From: Takakia lepidozioides | Lineage: Eukaryota; Streptophyta; Takakiopsida; Takakiales; Takakiaceae | Direction of reading: 5' to 3' | Assembly (NCBI GenBank): GCA_030704615.1 | Contig: CM060732.1 | Location: forward strand, 45,737,053-45,801,052 | Length of the DNA stretch: 64,000 nucleotides | In this document: positions 1 to 14,035 of the stretch, piece by piece | How positions within the stretch are numbered: the stretch's first letter is position 1 | How the letters are laid out: each line of letters opens with the position of its first letter | The notes under the pieces: model-generated | Told to the model about the DNA's origin: nothing | What the model saw: the letters and a program-made list of their open reading frames with translations, nothing else | Database searches by the model: none | Translations under genes and position numbers: made by a program

Positions 1-657
1 TATTGGGTTGAATTCCTCTAGGGAGTCTTCACTTAAGGACTGACATGCACATGCCACTGGTTTTCATATATTAGCAGTGATACTTCAGCCATCTACCTTG
101 ATACTGCTATGCGCTGAAAAAGTGAGAGAGCTGCATGATATTTCATAGTCTTTGGGCTCAAGAAGAGGAGAGGCCTACAGACAGAAGAAGGGAGGAGAGT
201 CATGTTGTAAACACATATCACACACAGCTATTTTTTGGGGCATCAATGCAGTGGAATGCATGGTGCCAATAAGTTGATGAAGAACTTTCTGGGCCTACCT
301 AGTATAAGAGTTTTAGTTTCTAAGGAGAGTACAAGTTCTACCATGAGTTTAGAGATTGTGGAAAACTGTGCCAAAATCTCTAAGGACTCATGAACAGCAC
401 TAAGATTTGTTGAACGCTGTCCACAGCATAGTGAGTTTCTAAGGCATCTCTTAGCACACTCTTCTTCATGACCTTACTGCTGATCCAAGATTCTGACACA
501 CCTTTTGTTATGGGAGACCTTGTAATAGGCATGATCCACAGATGAATTCTGATCAGTGTTTATGGGGTTGATTTTCCTTTTGGTATGGAACAATTGACAA
601 TCAGCCAAATCATGTCTTGACAATAATCTAACCACTTCAATTCATCCTCAAATGCAG

Positions 658-981
658 GTCACCAACGAAGTATTTCGGCATGCAAAGCTTACGGGGGCAG
701 GTTACATTAACAAGCCAAAAATGAGAGACTATGTGCATTGCTATGCTCTGCACTGTTTGGACATGGAACAATCAAATATGCTCAGAAAAGCTTTTAAAGA
801 GCGTGGAGAGAATGTGGGAGCCTGGTGTCAGGCTTGCTACTACCCCCTAGTTGCCCTTGCCAGGAACAATGATTGGGACATTGATGATCTCTTCAACAAG
901 AATGAGAAGCTTCAGATCTGGTATGTGCCCACGAGACTCCGGCAGCTATGTCATATAGAGAGAATCAAGCATGGCGAATGA
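658..981 (+). CDS. Terminal exon of a plant protein resembling CCG-binding protein 1
   Basis: A clean acceptor (cctcaaatgcag) ends at 657 and opens a frame of about 107 codons that stops at 979-981, so this reads as the last exon of a gene whose earlier exons lie upstream of the window or are unrecognised. Visible motifs are [37 protein letters not shown] and, near the end, [16 protein letters not shown]. From memory this block resembles the C-terminal region of the plant CCG-binding protein 1 (MEE14) family, implicated in female gametophyte function. That assignment rests on recall of the family pattern and is moderate at best; the reality of the exon is better supported than its name. No other gene is adjacent. 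Confidence 0.5.
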   Translation, partial: VTNEVFRHAKLTGAGYINKPKMRDYVHCYALHCLDMEQSNMLRKAFKERGENVGAWCQACYYPLVALARNNDWDIDDLFNKNEKLQIWYVPTRLRQLCHIERIKHGE

Positions 982-3351
982 GCGGCTGTGGTCTACCAAA
1001 ATTGGTGGACTTGAGCCTTTGTAACCATGAAATAGCTACTGGGTTGGGGTTTCAAATGAAAGGTTGCTGGATTGCCTTTCCCAGTCCTTTTTAGCTGGGC
1101 AGAGGTAGTTTGGCAGATATGTATATCGATTAGCTTGTAATTTCAAGTGTGTGATACCCTTAAAATACTCTTTGACAAATTAAAGATCCTCCTCTCAAGC
1201 TTGCAAAGATTTCAGGCTTGCCTATTGTAACTATTTTCCTATTAGTACATTTTCTGCAGTGGCAGCTACACTGAGCAGGTTCCTCTACATTGGTCTCTTT
1301 GGTCTTGTCATGGTTTCTGCTTGCCATTGAGTAACCGTTTGGGAAGGCCACACAGACTGATCTGTTTCACGGTAGCTTGGACCTCTTCAACTGAGTTTGT
1401 GTATTTCAGCCTTCCTGTGCGTGTTCCATGAGGGATTTCGTTGTGTCTGCTTTCAGCAATAGACCCCCCACCCAGTTTGAGTGGACCAAGAGGGAACACC
1501 TTTGTGAGGCGCTCACTCAATGCTTACCTTGATATAAACGATGGTTTGGGCTTTCCAGATTTCCTCTAGAAAGCCCATCACACAAGCATCAATCTGCTTT
1601 GTGTTAGCTGCCCAGCAATTAGACCCAAACAGGGCCAGGGCTTTAGGCTCAAGATTTTGAAAGATGGTGAAAAGAGGTGCAAGGACTTTGTTCTTGATGG
1701 CCCTGAAGGGGGTGGCTATCTGATGAGAAATTGTATCAGAAAATGAATATTGTGTTCAGGTCACCCGCTCATCGGACATTGACAATCCCCCTTACCTCTG
1801 TGACAAGTAGGAGAGAGGAAAAGAGAATGTACTCATAAGAAAACTGCCATACCCTTGTGGCCATAGACCCCGCACCCAATTTGGGCAGATAGAGGGTATA
1901 CTCGTGCCGTTCCCTGCGAATGGTGGCTTGCCATATAGCCTTGCCATTGACCCTGCAAGAAACTAACCCTCGTGGAGCCTTTTGTGTGTGTGTGCGCGAG
2001 AGAGAGACGGGACTATCCACGGACCGACTGTGTTGATGAACATTGTGACATCCTAATAAGAACCACGAGACATTCATAGAATGTATTTTGTGTACTGATA
2101 TGCACAACTCAGACATTGCAACACAGCTGAGTTATAGTTGGTTAGTGCTCCGTGTGGAACCCTTCCAACTAGCACCAAAGTCATGCATGTGTTAACAGTT
2201 TTGATGGGATTTCTCTATGTAGATTAATGGACCACTGCTATGAAAAATAAAAGGTGAGCAAAGAAAGTCGGTGGTGGAGGGCTTACTATCATCAAGTAAA
2301 AAGGATGCCCATTGAATTTACTGGCAACATGGCGAACAGCTTCCTTCCCTCCCCCCTTTTGTGAAGGCACACACCTTCCCATTTAGTCTCCAAAAGTTTC
2401 ACTTACATTCTCGTACATACCTGAGAGGCATTGTGCCAATTGCTCACCACTAAGTCCACTGATCATGCCATGCCCTCGTACATTCACAACAATTTATGAC
2501 ACGGCACTTCGCCTTGCATGTGGAGAATGCCAGGTCACTTTTGCTGATTTAAGTACCAAATAGAGGGCTGGTAATCCAGAATGTCACAGACCACACATCA
2601 ATGTATAACCATCATGGAACAGTTTATTTTGGTCCACATCAGATCTCATCTTATCTACCATGTTCACCGCGTCAGTACTCCTGCCAGTTGAAACCAGTTT
2701 GCCCCCAGAACTTTCCCTGGAGTACCTATTAGTAGATCATTTCCTGAAGAATCCCATTTGAATAGCGTTAGGTGTAGTTTTCATGCAAAGCCTGCACTGC
2801 TGATTCATTGAATGCATATGAGAAGTAGGCCTCTGAAATCAACCTGTGAGTCTAAAAGGCCACCTCAAAATGGCCTGCACTGTATATTGAAGAGTGCCAA
2901 TATTTCAGCAATTTTTGAAATCGTTCATCCTGGAAACTGAACACATTAGCAGATACCCCATCCACAAGCTCAAAATTTTGAGAGTCAGCACCAAATTCTT
3001 CCGTCGCAATTTGACCTCGTCATATGATCTCAACGTCCGTTGCGGATCTCTCATTTCTACTCTATGAACTCCGATAGTTGGCCTCAGTGAAAAGAGACCG
3101 ATCAGCTGACCTCTCATGATCATTGTAGGCTCATGTGAGCTGCCATCCGCCTATCTAAGTTTTGTTCTGCCAAATCCAAGGTAAACATCTTTGTCCAATC
3201 TGGAGGAGGTTCATACACTGAGGAAAATTTACAGACTCTCCAGCATGACATAATGGAAAATTGTATACATCTAACCAACTGTAGTGACTGACTTGTTTGC
3301 TCATGAACCGACTGATTGGGTGCCTAACTAACTACTTACATGGACCGCAAC
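982..3351. other. Intergenic stretch with no gene recognised
   Basis: Only short open frames are present and none shows a family motif or splice-consistent neighbours. Two short stretches near 1,464-1,500 and 1,866-1,900 share a similar core (agacccc.cacccа-type followed by a gggc/gtgg-rich run), which may be diverged copies of an old repeat. The 3' end of THI4 lies immediately to the right. Confidence 0.4.
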
Positions 3352-6113
<2,762 letters not shown>

Positions 6114-8273
6114 CTGCAATAAGGTGAACCGAAGAGAGGATCATTACTTGACAAAGGTATAACTTGAAGCACAGAGAGACACATAAAATCAAGGATAGGA
6201 TAGACTATTCATCATCAGTCACCAAGAATGGAATATGCTCACCAGCTTGATAAGATCAAAATACCCTAGAATTACGCGGACAATCATTTCCTGAGAGATG
6301 CTCTCAGGCCACAGTAGAATTTCTCAAAGTTATGAAAAAGAAAAACCAACATCCCTGCGGGTGGGGGCTATACAGAGGTGTACAAACGGTTGCTTGTAGC
6401 GCATCACCCTGCATTAGAATCTCAAGCCATCTTCACTACACAGTGATTGCTGACTGCTGCCACATATGTACAACAGGGGCAACTTTACAGAATCGCGTCG
6501 AATGCCAAAATAGGTCATGAGCTATATGTGAGCTCAAAACTTTGCTCTATCCTTTAAGGGTAAAGTTTAAAGTGAGCTTGGTTCAACTTGAAGGAGAGTA
6601 ATTTCAAGACTGCTTTGTTTGAGCGGTAGGGTTTCAAAACCAGTGATCGACCTCCCCAACTTCCATTGAAGTTTGGCAGGGGAAAGTGGAAAATGATGTG
6701 GAGTTGTGCCAAAGCTAGCACGAATTATGGTGTCCCTCCACCGAGTAGGACTACTGATTCCATTGAAAATGGCCATGGTTGCCATTCAACTAGACTAGAG
6801 AGTCCCCATGCACCCGCACATCAGACTCCGTTGACATAACTGACACCCCTTACCCAGCTTGATATAATGGATGGCATCCAACATATGCGGCTTCAAACCC
6901 ACAACCACATGTAAGGTGGCCTTGTGCCCTACCGGCCATCTGTTAGATGCACTAAAAGAAAGGTAGAATCCTGCCCAAGAAAGGTGGATTATTGCATCTT
7001 TCCACCCCAATAGGCTACTGCCTCCTATTTGGAAAGTGTACCCCTTCTAATGGTCATGACCAGTGCCACGTATATGTGGCTTTGAACCCAAGACCACTTG
7101 TAAGGTGGCTTTCTACTTGCATTCACTATAATCAACAAATATCTCAACTAAATAAGAGTTATCATATGGACATTGGCTCTGCGAGATAATGCCCCTCCCC
7201 TTAGGTCACAACCAATGATTTCAACCTACCAGCCCCCCTTACAGCCAGCAGCATCTCACTTACAAGGTAATTTGGTTCTTCTATTGCCTTCAGGTTCTAG
7301 TGATCCAAGTCTCGAGTATCGTAGGGCTCGGCAAAAGCCCTGCTGGCACCCCACTGAATGGACACCAAAAGGTCTCTCATTAGAGGACAACTGCCACAGA
7401 GAGTCGATCAAGTGCCGCTCCTTCTAAGAGGGCAGCTAAAATCTTCCTGGTTTAGTCCCTGAATCCTCCATCTGACTACCTAGGACATTCTTTAATTGGG
7501 AATGGGAGTGCAGTAATCCAGGGGACTGCCCACAATCAAGACACAAGGTAAACCCGTCTCGGCATAATGAAAAGACTTGAGACCAGTGTTTTACCATTAC
7601 AGTCAAAATTTCCCAATGTAAACCTTCCATTAACACGTCCCTTCTCTTCTGCATGCCTCAGACTTCTTCGGGTGCCAATGATCTTGCCAACTCCGCGTCC
7701 CCCTGGCAACAGCAGCTGTTGCCACAGGAGCAGACATGAACTCAGCACAAACTAAATAGTTGTTGAGGTTTGAGAAACCATGCGCTTTCTGTCAGGAAAG
7801 GAGTAATCTTTCATGAGCTGATTCTGGAAAGTCACCTCAAGGAGGTAGAGGGAGTTGGGGAGAAGAGGGCAGATGTTACTTAACAGAATCAGGCATAATG
7901 CTCAGGTACGTAGCTAAACACCATACTTTCCAAAATAAGCTTATATGCAGTGTGCAAAATATCCAGAATCCCTCGTGAACAAAAACCTTGATGGATCACG
8001 TTATAAATTTGAAGGACAGACATTTAAGACTGCTTCTTTCAGTGGCAGGGTTTAAGTGCCTGTAACCAAAGTTCAGCGTTAATACGCCGAGCTAGAAAAG
8101 CTACATAGTAACAATATCTGCCTCGACCTGAGCCCAGAGAAAGAGAGTGTAGTGTACAAAACGTTCACCAGTAAGAATGAGCTTACCACTTCAAAGTGCA
8201 CTATTGAGCCCTCAAAATTTCAGTATCGATTATGACAAATGCTTGTGTGTCCTTCCCTCTTCATGTCTGTGTG
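6114..8273. other. Upstream region and possible first intron of THI4
   Basis: No complete gene is visible. If THI4 has a separate transit-peptide exon it should lie here; the minus-strand ATG at 7737 (MSAPVATAAVARGTRS) is the only candidate I noticed and is weak. Short similar stretches recur near 6,598-6,640 and 8,022-8,055 (aagactgctt followed by an agcggtagggttt-like run), which suggests copies of a small repeat. Confidence 0.3.
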
Positions 8274-8999
8274 TTACGCTTCTTTACATTTCCCTCTCAG
8301 CTCTGTAAATTTTGCAGGGGCTTTAGTACCTCTGGCTGGTGTCTCGGCGCCATGGCTGGGACTGACGGAAGCTCGGTGATTCCCAATAATGTCATCCATT
8401 AAGGAAAAAAGATACCACTTTGAGGCATCAGATCCCGCCGTCGCCATCTTCTCCCTCTCCTGCCTGTAGCGCTTCTTAAGGTTGTCAACTTTAGTCCTGC
8501 ATTGATCAATCGTCTTTCTGGCCCTAGGATCCTCAGCGCAGCTGCTATTCACTACACTCGCAACATCCTCCCAGTCTTTCCATCTAAAATTCCCGCGTTG
8601 CAACTCCCTGGTTTTATCTCCGTATGCGCCGAGTAAAGTAGTCACAGCTCCATCGGTCCACTCCGCCCCCGCATCCCGCGGCCACCGCCCTCGCTCGCCC
8701 TTCCTCTTCCGCGGGGGTTCCTCCAGAGCTCCTCCCATGTCTCCCTCCCCCCTCTCCCTCCCCTCCCTCTCCCCCATCATATGCTCATCCTTCTCCCTGT
8801 CCCCCTCCCTGTCCCCTTCATTCTCGCTCACCATCTCCCCATCCCCGCCCTCCAGCAGCACAATGTCCCGATCCCCGCCCTCCTCCCCCATCTCTGTCAG
8901 CACCATCACGTCCCTGTCCCTCTCGCTCCTGCCCCTCTCTGCACCCGCACACCATGCACGCCCCCCCTCCATTACGTGGATGGATGGACGTCCATCCAC
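8274..8999 (-). CDS. Trihelix (GT-type) DNA-binding protein, copy A
   Basis: A single-exon frame of 241 codons. The N-terminal half is low-complexity and rich in Glu, Arg, Asp and Gly. A basic run, PPRKRKGERGRWPRD, could act as a nuclear localisation signal. From about residue 110 comes a trihelix/Myb-SANT-like domain: AEWTDGAVTTLLGAYGDKTRELQ, then WKDWEDVASVVN and QCRTKVDNLKKRYRQEREK. The Trp spacing and the CRTKVDNLKKRYR helix are typical of the plant ASIL/GT branch of trihelix transcription factors. The protein is expected to be nuclear and to bind GT-like elements. The start is not certain, since several in-frame Met codons precede the domain. A paralogue lies head to tail 141 bp upstream. 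Confidence 0.8.
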   Translation of the reverse strand: MDGRPSIHVMEGGRAWCAGAERGRSERDRDVMVLTEMGEEGGDRDIVLLEGGDGEMVSENEGDREGDREKDEHMMGEREGRERGEGDMGGALEEPPRKRKGERGRWPRDAGAEWTDGAVTTLLGAYGDKTRELQRGNFRWKDWEDVASVVNSSCAEDPRARKTIDQCRTKVDNLKKRYRQEREKMATAGSDASKWYLFSLMDDIIGNHRASVSPSHGAETPARGTKAPAKFTELRGKCKEA

Positions 9000-9140
9000 G
9001 TCGGCCTACGTCCTTCTCGGATTATTCGTACGACGTAATTCCGTCAGCCCTTCTTTATTGACACCTCTGTCCGATGGATATCTCACTAGCGACCGCTGGA
9101 AAATGATACTACCCTCTGGATACCCAAAGTCTACCGACCG

Positions 9141-9707
9141 TCACCGGTCGACGCATCGACCGCAACCGGTACGATGGTCGTCCCCCGGGCCCTGCGACCG
9201 GGAAATCCGGTCGCCAGTCCCAGGGTTTAGTTTTGAGAGAGAGACGACGGAAGACGGAAGACGAAAGAGAAGAGAAGAGAAGAGCAGTGAAGCTCGGTGT
9301 TGAGCATTTTGAAGACAGGGAAGAGATTTGAGAGAGGGGGGGAGAGACGGACCGTGGGCGGATCCTTCGAGTGATGTGCGGGATTTTTTGGAGCTGCTGC
9401 CGATGATCTCATCGAGGGTAGCAAACCAGGGCCAAGAAGTGTCCACAGTGCCTCCGGTGGAGGATTTTTTGTCTCGCTCTTGCTTGTATTTTCTCTTGAG
9501 ATTGTCCAGCTTGTCTTTGCATTGCTTGACGGTCTTGATTGGCTTGAATCCGTTTTCTCTGTTGTTTACGTTCCGAGCAACGTCCTCCCAGTCTCTTCCT
9601 ATGAGCTTTCCTCGATCCAGCTGCACGTACTTCTCTGCGAACCCGTCCAGGAGTGAGGACACTGCCCCATCGCTCCATGCCCCGTCAGTGCCATCTTGGA
9701 GGGGCAT
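9141..9707 (-). CDS. Trihelix (GT-type) DNA-binding protein, copy B
   Basis: A single-exon frame of 188 codons with the trihelix domain at the very N-terminus: GAWSDGAVSSLLDGFAEKYVQL, then GRDWEDVARNVNNRE and QCKDKLDNLKRKYKQERDK, and WPWFATLDEIIGSS. It is clearly paralogous to the 8274-8999 gene in the same orientation, so the pair is a local tandem duplication. Copy B lacks the acidic N-terminal extension of copy A and instead has a Ser/Leu-rich C-terminal tail of about 85 residues with no recognised domain. That tail may be read-through into former non-coding sequence. A nuclear DNA-binding role is inferred from the family. Confidence 0.75.
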   Translation of the reverse strand: MPLQDGTDGAWSDGAVSSLLDGFAEKYVQLDRGKLIGRDWEDVARNVNNRENGFKPIKTVKQCKDKLDNLKRKYKQERDKKSSTGGTVDTSWPWFATLDEIIGSSSKKSRTSLEGSAHGPSLPPSLKSLPCLQNAQHRASLLFSSLLFRLPSSVVSLSKLNPGTGDRISRSQGPGDDHRTGCGRCVDR

Positions 9708-11015
9708 TTGGTGGGGACTTCAAGCTCCCTCACACAAGAGCCTCACTTGTTTGAGCAATTTCACGGTTACAAACTCAAAATCAAGAAACGGGCTTCGTAT
9801 CCTGAAGATGAGAGCGCCACAGTCGACTGGAATCACTCATCACTTGCCTACACATTTGCATCGATCTCTACCTGCGTTAACATGATACGTCTGAAGTTAT
9901 CTTTAAGGCATGAACCGAGAAACAGGCATCCCAGCACGTAACTATGTTACTAGGCGTGACGGGAGTCACTGTTCATCTTCTATCTCCCCGTGCATCAACA
10001 TCGTAACGCCCCAAGCTCTCTCTTGGTTGTTACCACAAACGCAGAGTCGAGAAATGGCCCTCGGATCTGGACATAAATCCTTCCATCTCCGCGTTCCTCG
10101 GTCTTTGCCAGCATCAGCATCCTAAGCAAAAGTATACACCGAAGCTGTGCTGCATAGGGAAGGAGGTGACAGGAATCGCGCACAAGTTTGTATCTATCTG
10201 CATCGATCTCTTAGTCCCCTCCTTGGCCCCGTTCTCTCCCTCCGTCTGTCTCGCACTGACGGGTGGTAGCCCTACGCTTTGCTCCCGTCAACGCTTACCT
10301 CACTTGGTATATTCCAACAGCATAATGCACCTCGGACGGACGTCGACGGTGATCCTGGAAGATACCTCCCGCTATCGACGCCCTCTCTTACGGAGTGTGT
10401 GAAAGGGCCATCATGGTCTTCCTGGATTTCAATTCAGACACACAGATTTGAGGGACACTTTCGGGAGTGATGGATGGCGACTCCAGAGTCCAAAGGAATA
10501 TATGATAAGCAGAGATATAGGGGCCGCACTTTGAGAAAGCTACTTGATTGAGTCCGAGAGTTGCGCACAACGTGACCCGCATGAGGGCAAGTCGATTTTT
10601 TTAGACGAGGAGTGATGACCTTCAAGACTTTGTTTCAGAGTTTAGTGACTATAACAGGAGGGTTGGAAGCGAATTGCTAGACCAGAGTTTGAAGCTCACC
10701 GCCCATTCGTAGTTGCTTCCCCACGTCAAAGGAGAACAAAGAAGACGCCGTACTAGGGCTCAAAACCACAATCAAGACGCATTTCTGTTCGACGCAATCC
10801 AAACATGGCAGCAGAGAGAGATTCTGGATCCCCTTCAGAATCTAGAATCTCGATTGGGGTGTTTATGTGGGGAGCCTAAACTCATATCTGCCTTGAGGTC
10901 TGGTGAATTGCGCTTTGTTTGCCTCGCAACGGCACTACTGGGTGCGCGTGTGGGCAATCTGTGGCTGTATTGTTGAAATTGTTGCATGACTGATGCCCCT
11001 TAGTAAGAATTCTGT
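9708..11015. other. Intergenic region between trihelix pair and exonuclease gene
   Basis: No family motif or convincing coding frame was found on either strand. The stretch presumably contains the promoter of the minus-strand trihelix gene and the 5' region of the plus-strand exonuclease gene, which are divergent. No clear TATA element was identified. Confidence 0.35.
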
Positions 11016-12326
11016 ATGGGAAGCGTTCACAAGTCGGTGGGGATGGTAATGGGTTGGAGGGGAGCAGCGCTGCACTGGGGCTCCACATTGCCGGTGCCCA
11101 GGTTTGCGCCATCGATCCTGGGGACACCAGCTATGGTGGTAGTGCCCTGCGCTTTGAAGCAGCACTCCAGACAACGTACAGCACGCCCCTGCTCTTTCCT
11201 TTCAGAACACCGTGTGTGTCCATTTCCTCATGTTTCACGGTTAGCAAGGTCTTTCTTTCTTAAATCCCATGCCCCTCAGACTGCACGGGAAGCTCACGTG
11301 TTGTCTGATCACAACCCTTTGGGAAACATGAGCAGCGATGGGCTGGTCTGGGATGGAGGTGGCGCCCAAAAGCGCATTGTTTTGCTGGATGTACATGCCA
11401 TTCTGTACCGCGCCTACTTCAAGCTTGTAACGCAGGTGACCCATGGTGGTTTAAAGGACATGGGTTCGGAAGGAGACTGGGTTCTCACTGTATTCACGGC
11501 TCTGTCCACAATACTGAGGCTCATGGATTTGAATCCTACCCATGTTGCGGCTGTCTTTGACTTCAAAGGGCTAACATTCAGGCATGAAATGTACGCGGAC
11601 TACAAAAAGACCCGCCCTCCCACTCCAGACACAGTGCTCCAAGCGCACGACTGCTTAAAACCTGCCCTGCATGCGTTGGGTATGACTGTCCTGGAGGTGC
11701 CAGGTGTGGAAGCAGACGATGTCATTGGCACTATAGCACTGAAGGCAGTAGCCACTGGCATGAAGGTGCGAATAGTATCTACAGACAAGGACTTCTTCCA
11801 GCTACTGTCACCCCCTGTAAGGCTTCTCAGATTTGTTCCTAAGGGTTCTGGGATTGTGTCTTTTGGGGTGGAGGAGTTCAGTGAGAAGTTTGGCAATATC
11901 CAACCATCGCAGTTTGTGGATGTCTTGGCACTTACGGGCGACAGGGTTGACAACATTCCAGGGGCGGAGGGGATTGGGGAGAAAACTGCTCTTACACTGA
12001 TTGAGCAGTTTGGTTCTGTAGAAAAACTGCTAGAGGAACGGGACAGTGTCGCCCTCAATCGGGCTCATGCAAGTTTATTACTTGATGAAGGTGAACTTCT
12101 TCTCTACAAGCGACTGTTAGCATTGAGGGTAGACCTTCCGGAACATATGATCCCCTCCTCTTTGGACCATCTTGCCTGTCGGAACCCAGAGGATGGTGGT
12201 GACAAGTTCAAAAAGTTGCTAGAGGCTATGGGACGCTATGCAGAACCAAAAGTCTCGGATGATCTGCACATGCGTGCTGGGAAGCTTTGGAAAAGCTGGT
12301 CAAAGGCAGACACTGCTACCTCATAA
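11016..12326 (+). CDS. Organellar-type 5'-3' exonuclease (FEN/PolA 5' nuclease domain)
   Basis: A single uninterrupted frame of 436 codons. The first ~105 residues are rich in Arg, Ser and Ala with few acidic residues, as in an organellar targeting sequence; the conserved domain begins near residue 117 (RIVLLDVHAILYRAYFK). Family motifs in order are VAAVFDFKGLTFRHEMYADYKKTR, VPGVEADDVIGTIA, IVSTDKDFFQLL and the helix-hairpin-helix turn TGDRVDNIPGAEGIGEKTA. The Asp residues of VFDF, EADD, STDKD and GDRVDN are the metal ligands expected of the 5' nuclease fold. No polymerase domain follows, so it is a stand-alone exonuclease of the plant type, probably acting in organelle DNA repair or primer removal. 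A shorter product from the Met at 11,330 is possible. Confidence 0.9.
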   Translation: MGSVHKSVGMVMGWRGAALHWGSTLPVPRFAPSILGTPAMVVVPCALKQHSRQRTARPCSFLSEHRVCPFPHVSRLARSFFLKSHAPQTAREAHVLSDHNPLGNMSSDGLVWDGGGAQKRIVLLDVHAILYRAYFKLVTQVTHGGLKDMGSEGDWVLTVFTALSTILRLMDLNPTHVAAVFDFKGLTFRHEMYADYKKTRPPTPDTVLQAHDCLKPALHALGMTVLEVPGVEADDVIGTIALKAVATGMKVRIVSTDKDFFQLLSPPVRLLRFVPKGSGIVSFGVEEFSEKFGNIQPSQFVDVLALTGDRVDNIPGAEGIGEKTALTLIEQFGSVEKLLEERDSVALNRAHASLLLDEGELLLYKRLLALRVDLPEHMIPSSLDHLACRNPEDGGDKFKKLLEAMGRYAEPKVSDDLHMRAGKLWKSWSKADTATS

Positions 12327-14035
12327 GCGATTTCCCCGCCTTTGGAAAGGAGGTAGTTTTACCCTCTTGCATCGCCCATGCCTGCTACCAAAATTGCAGA
12401 ACAAGCTCCTCTATTGTCATTCGCATTCCACCATTGCACCCAGTATCAGTGCCATATCATCCTTCGAATTTGCATAGCCCCCAGAAGCTTCAATGTGGTG
12501 GACTGGTCTTCTCAAGTGGATTCACAAAGTACTGATGCTGTCTTCTCATCAAGTCCGGGAAGTACAACTCGAATGCCCTGACTTCGTAAGCTTTGGACTT
12601 GTACAACTTGAAACTCGTGACTTTGTAAATTTAAATACATAGATAGTGTAAGCTCTGCCAAAGTCTCCTGCACAATGAGGAGTAACATATAGGGGCCAGA
12701 GACAGAAGAGAGGGAGGGAACCATCAATTTGCATGGATTGTTTCAGTTTCTCAGAAAAGGTCAGTTGTCCTTTCACAATGTCATCACACTTGCTACGGGA
12801 CTTTTCCTGAGGTGTCTTGTATTTTATGCCATTACCTTCAGAAAGAGTTTGACATGAAACCTCTGCTAAGCAAAAGTTGGGGATACAGTGTCATGTTACA
12901 AAGATGAGACCATTTTTGCATCGGTCTAAAGGCCAGTCTATAGTGAATGGCAAACTTGAGGTGACAATGTGGTCCTTTGAGATGTAAACCTACGAGATTT
13001 ATACGGAAGCACAAAAGGTGGACAAGCAAACAATGGTTCTAGCACCGCCTACCTTCTCTCCTGTTCCAAGAGCCCAATTTTTCCATGTCTCTTGGTTTGT
13101 CATGGCTAGTTCCAGTTTGCTGGAAGGGTTTTTTATGTGATGGACTAAAAGGATTGTAGAATCTGTTTTATGCTTCATAGGGGGGAGACTTCAAATCTTT
13201 CAGAAAATCTAAGAGAAGGTCTGCAGCTTACAAGGTCACTTTGTATTAGCATCCTCCACGCACACTGTCAACCTTCTACCTCTGTAGCAAGCACACATCA
13301 TCGAAGCTAAAACATAGCCAGAAGTGCATGTAGGGAATGTCCTGGAGTGTTTTCTCATTGCCAAGTGATTTATGTGAAGCTGGTTTGCAATATGTAAAAC
13401 GGTTCAATAAGAAACCACGCAAGTTCTGTATTCGTGACTGCAAACTATCAAGTCAGCGACTTAGCATACAATCACTCTAACTTGACATATAGAGGCCCCG
13501 AAAGCAGTGTCTAGTCATCTGTGAAATTGCAATAGGTACATGGCAACGTACCCTAACAGACTGTCACACTTCTGACCCAAATAGCCTAAAGAACTTGGTT
13601 TACTTGTGCTGGTACAACCTAGATAAAAGAGTCCATGTTTTTGCATGAAATCCTTTAAGAAGTATCTCCCTTGTATCTTACTGTCAGAAGCTCCTGGAGC
13701 TCTTACCAACTTCAGTATGAATTGTGTTGAATTGCCCTTAGATAGATCCTCGTTCTGGGTGCTTGAGGCAACTGGACTCGAGAAACTGTCAAGCTACGGC
13801 AATGGCCCTTTAAATGATAGCCTGCCTAGCCTATGACCATTCTAGTGTTACATATTGAAATTAAACACTGCTCTTGAAAGCTGCCAAGCACTTCATGGTC
13901 CTCTTTAGACCTTGCTTGCATTTCAAATGGAAAGGATATCCAATGTTGGCAGTGTAGCTAAGTGTTGGCCATAATACCGGAGACATTGATTTTTTTCGTT
14001 TGTATGAATCCATGTGCGTGTGAAGGTTCTTCGCA
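12327..14035. other. Intergenic region, no gene recognised
   Basis: The stretch between the convergent exonuclease (plus) and metalloproteinase (minus) genes holds only short frames without family motifs. It should contain the 3' untranslated regions of both genes. Confidence 0.4.

Noticed and set aside
7630-7737. First exon of THI4 on the minus strand (MSAPVATAAVARG..)
   Set aside because: The start is transit-peptide-like but I found no convincing donor in the phase needed by the exon at 6,113, so it was not added to the gene model.
8737-9885. Long plus-strand frames opposite the trihelix genes
   Set aside because: They are antisense shadows of the acidic/basic low-complexity coding regions, rich in Ser/Pro from reverse-complemented Glu/Arg codons.
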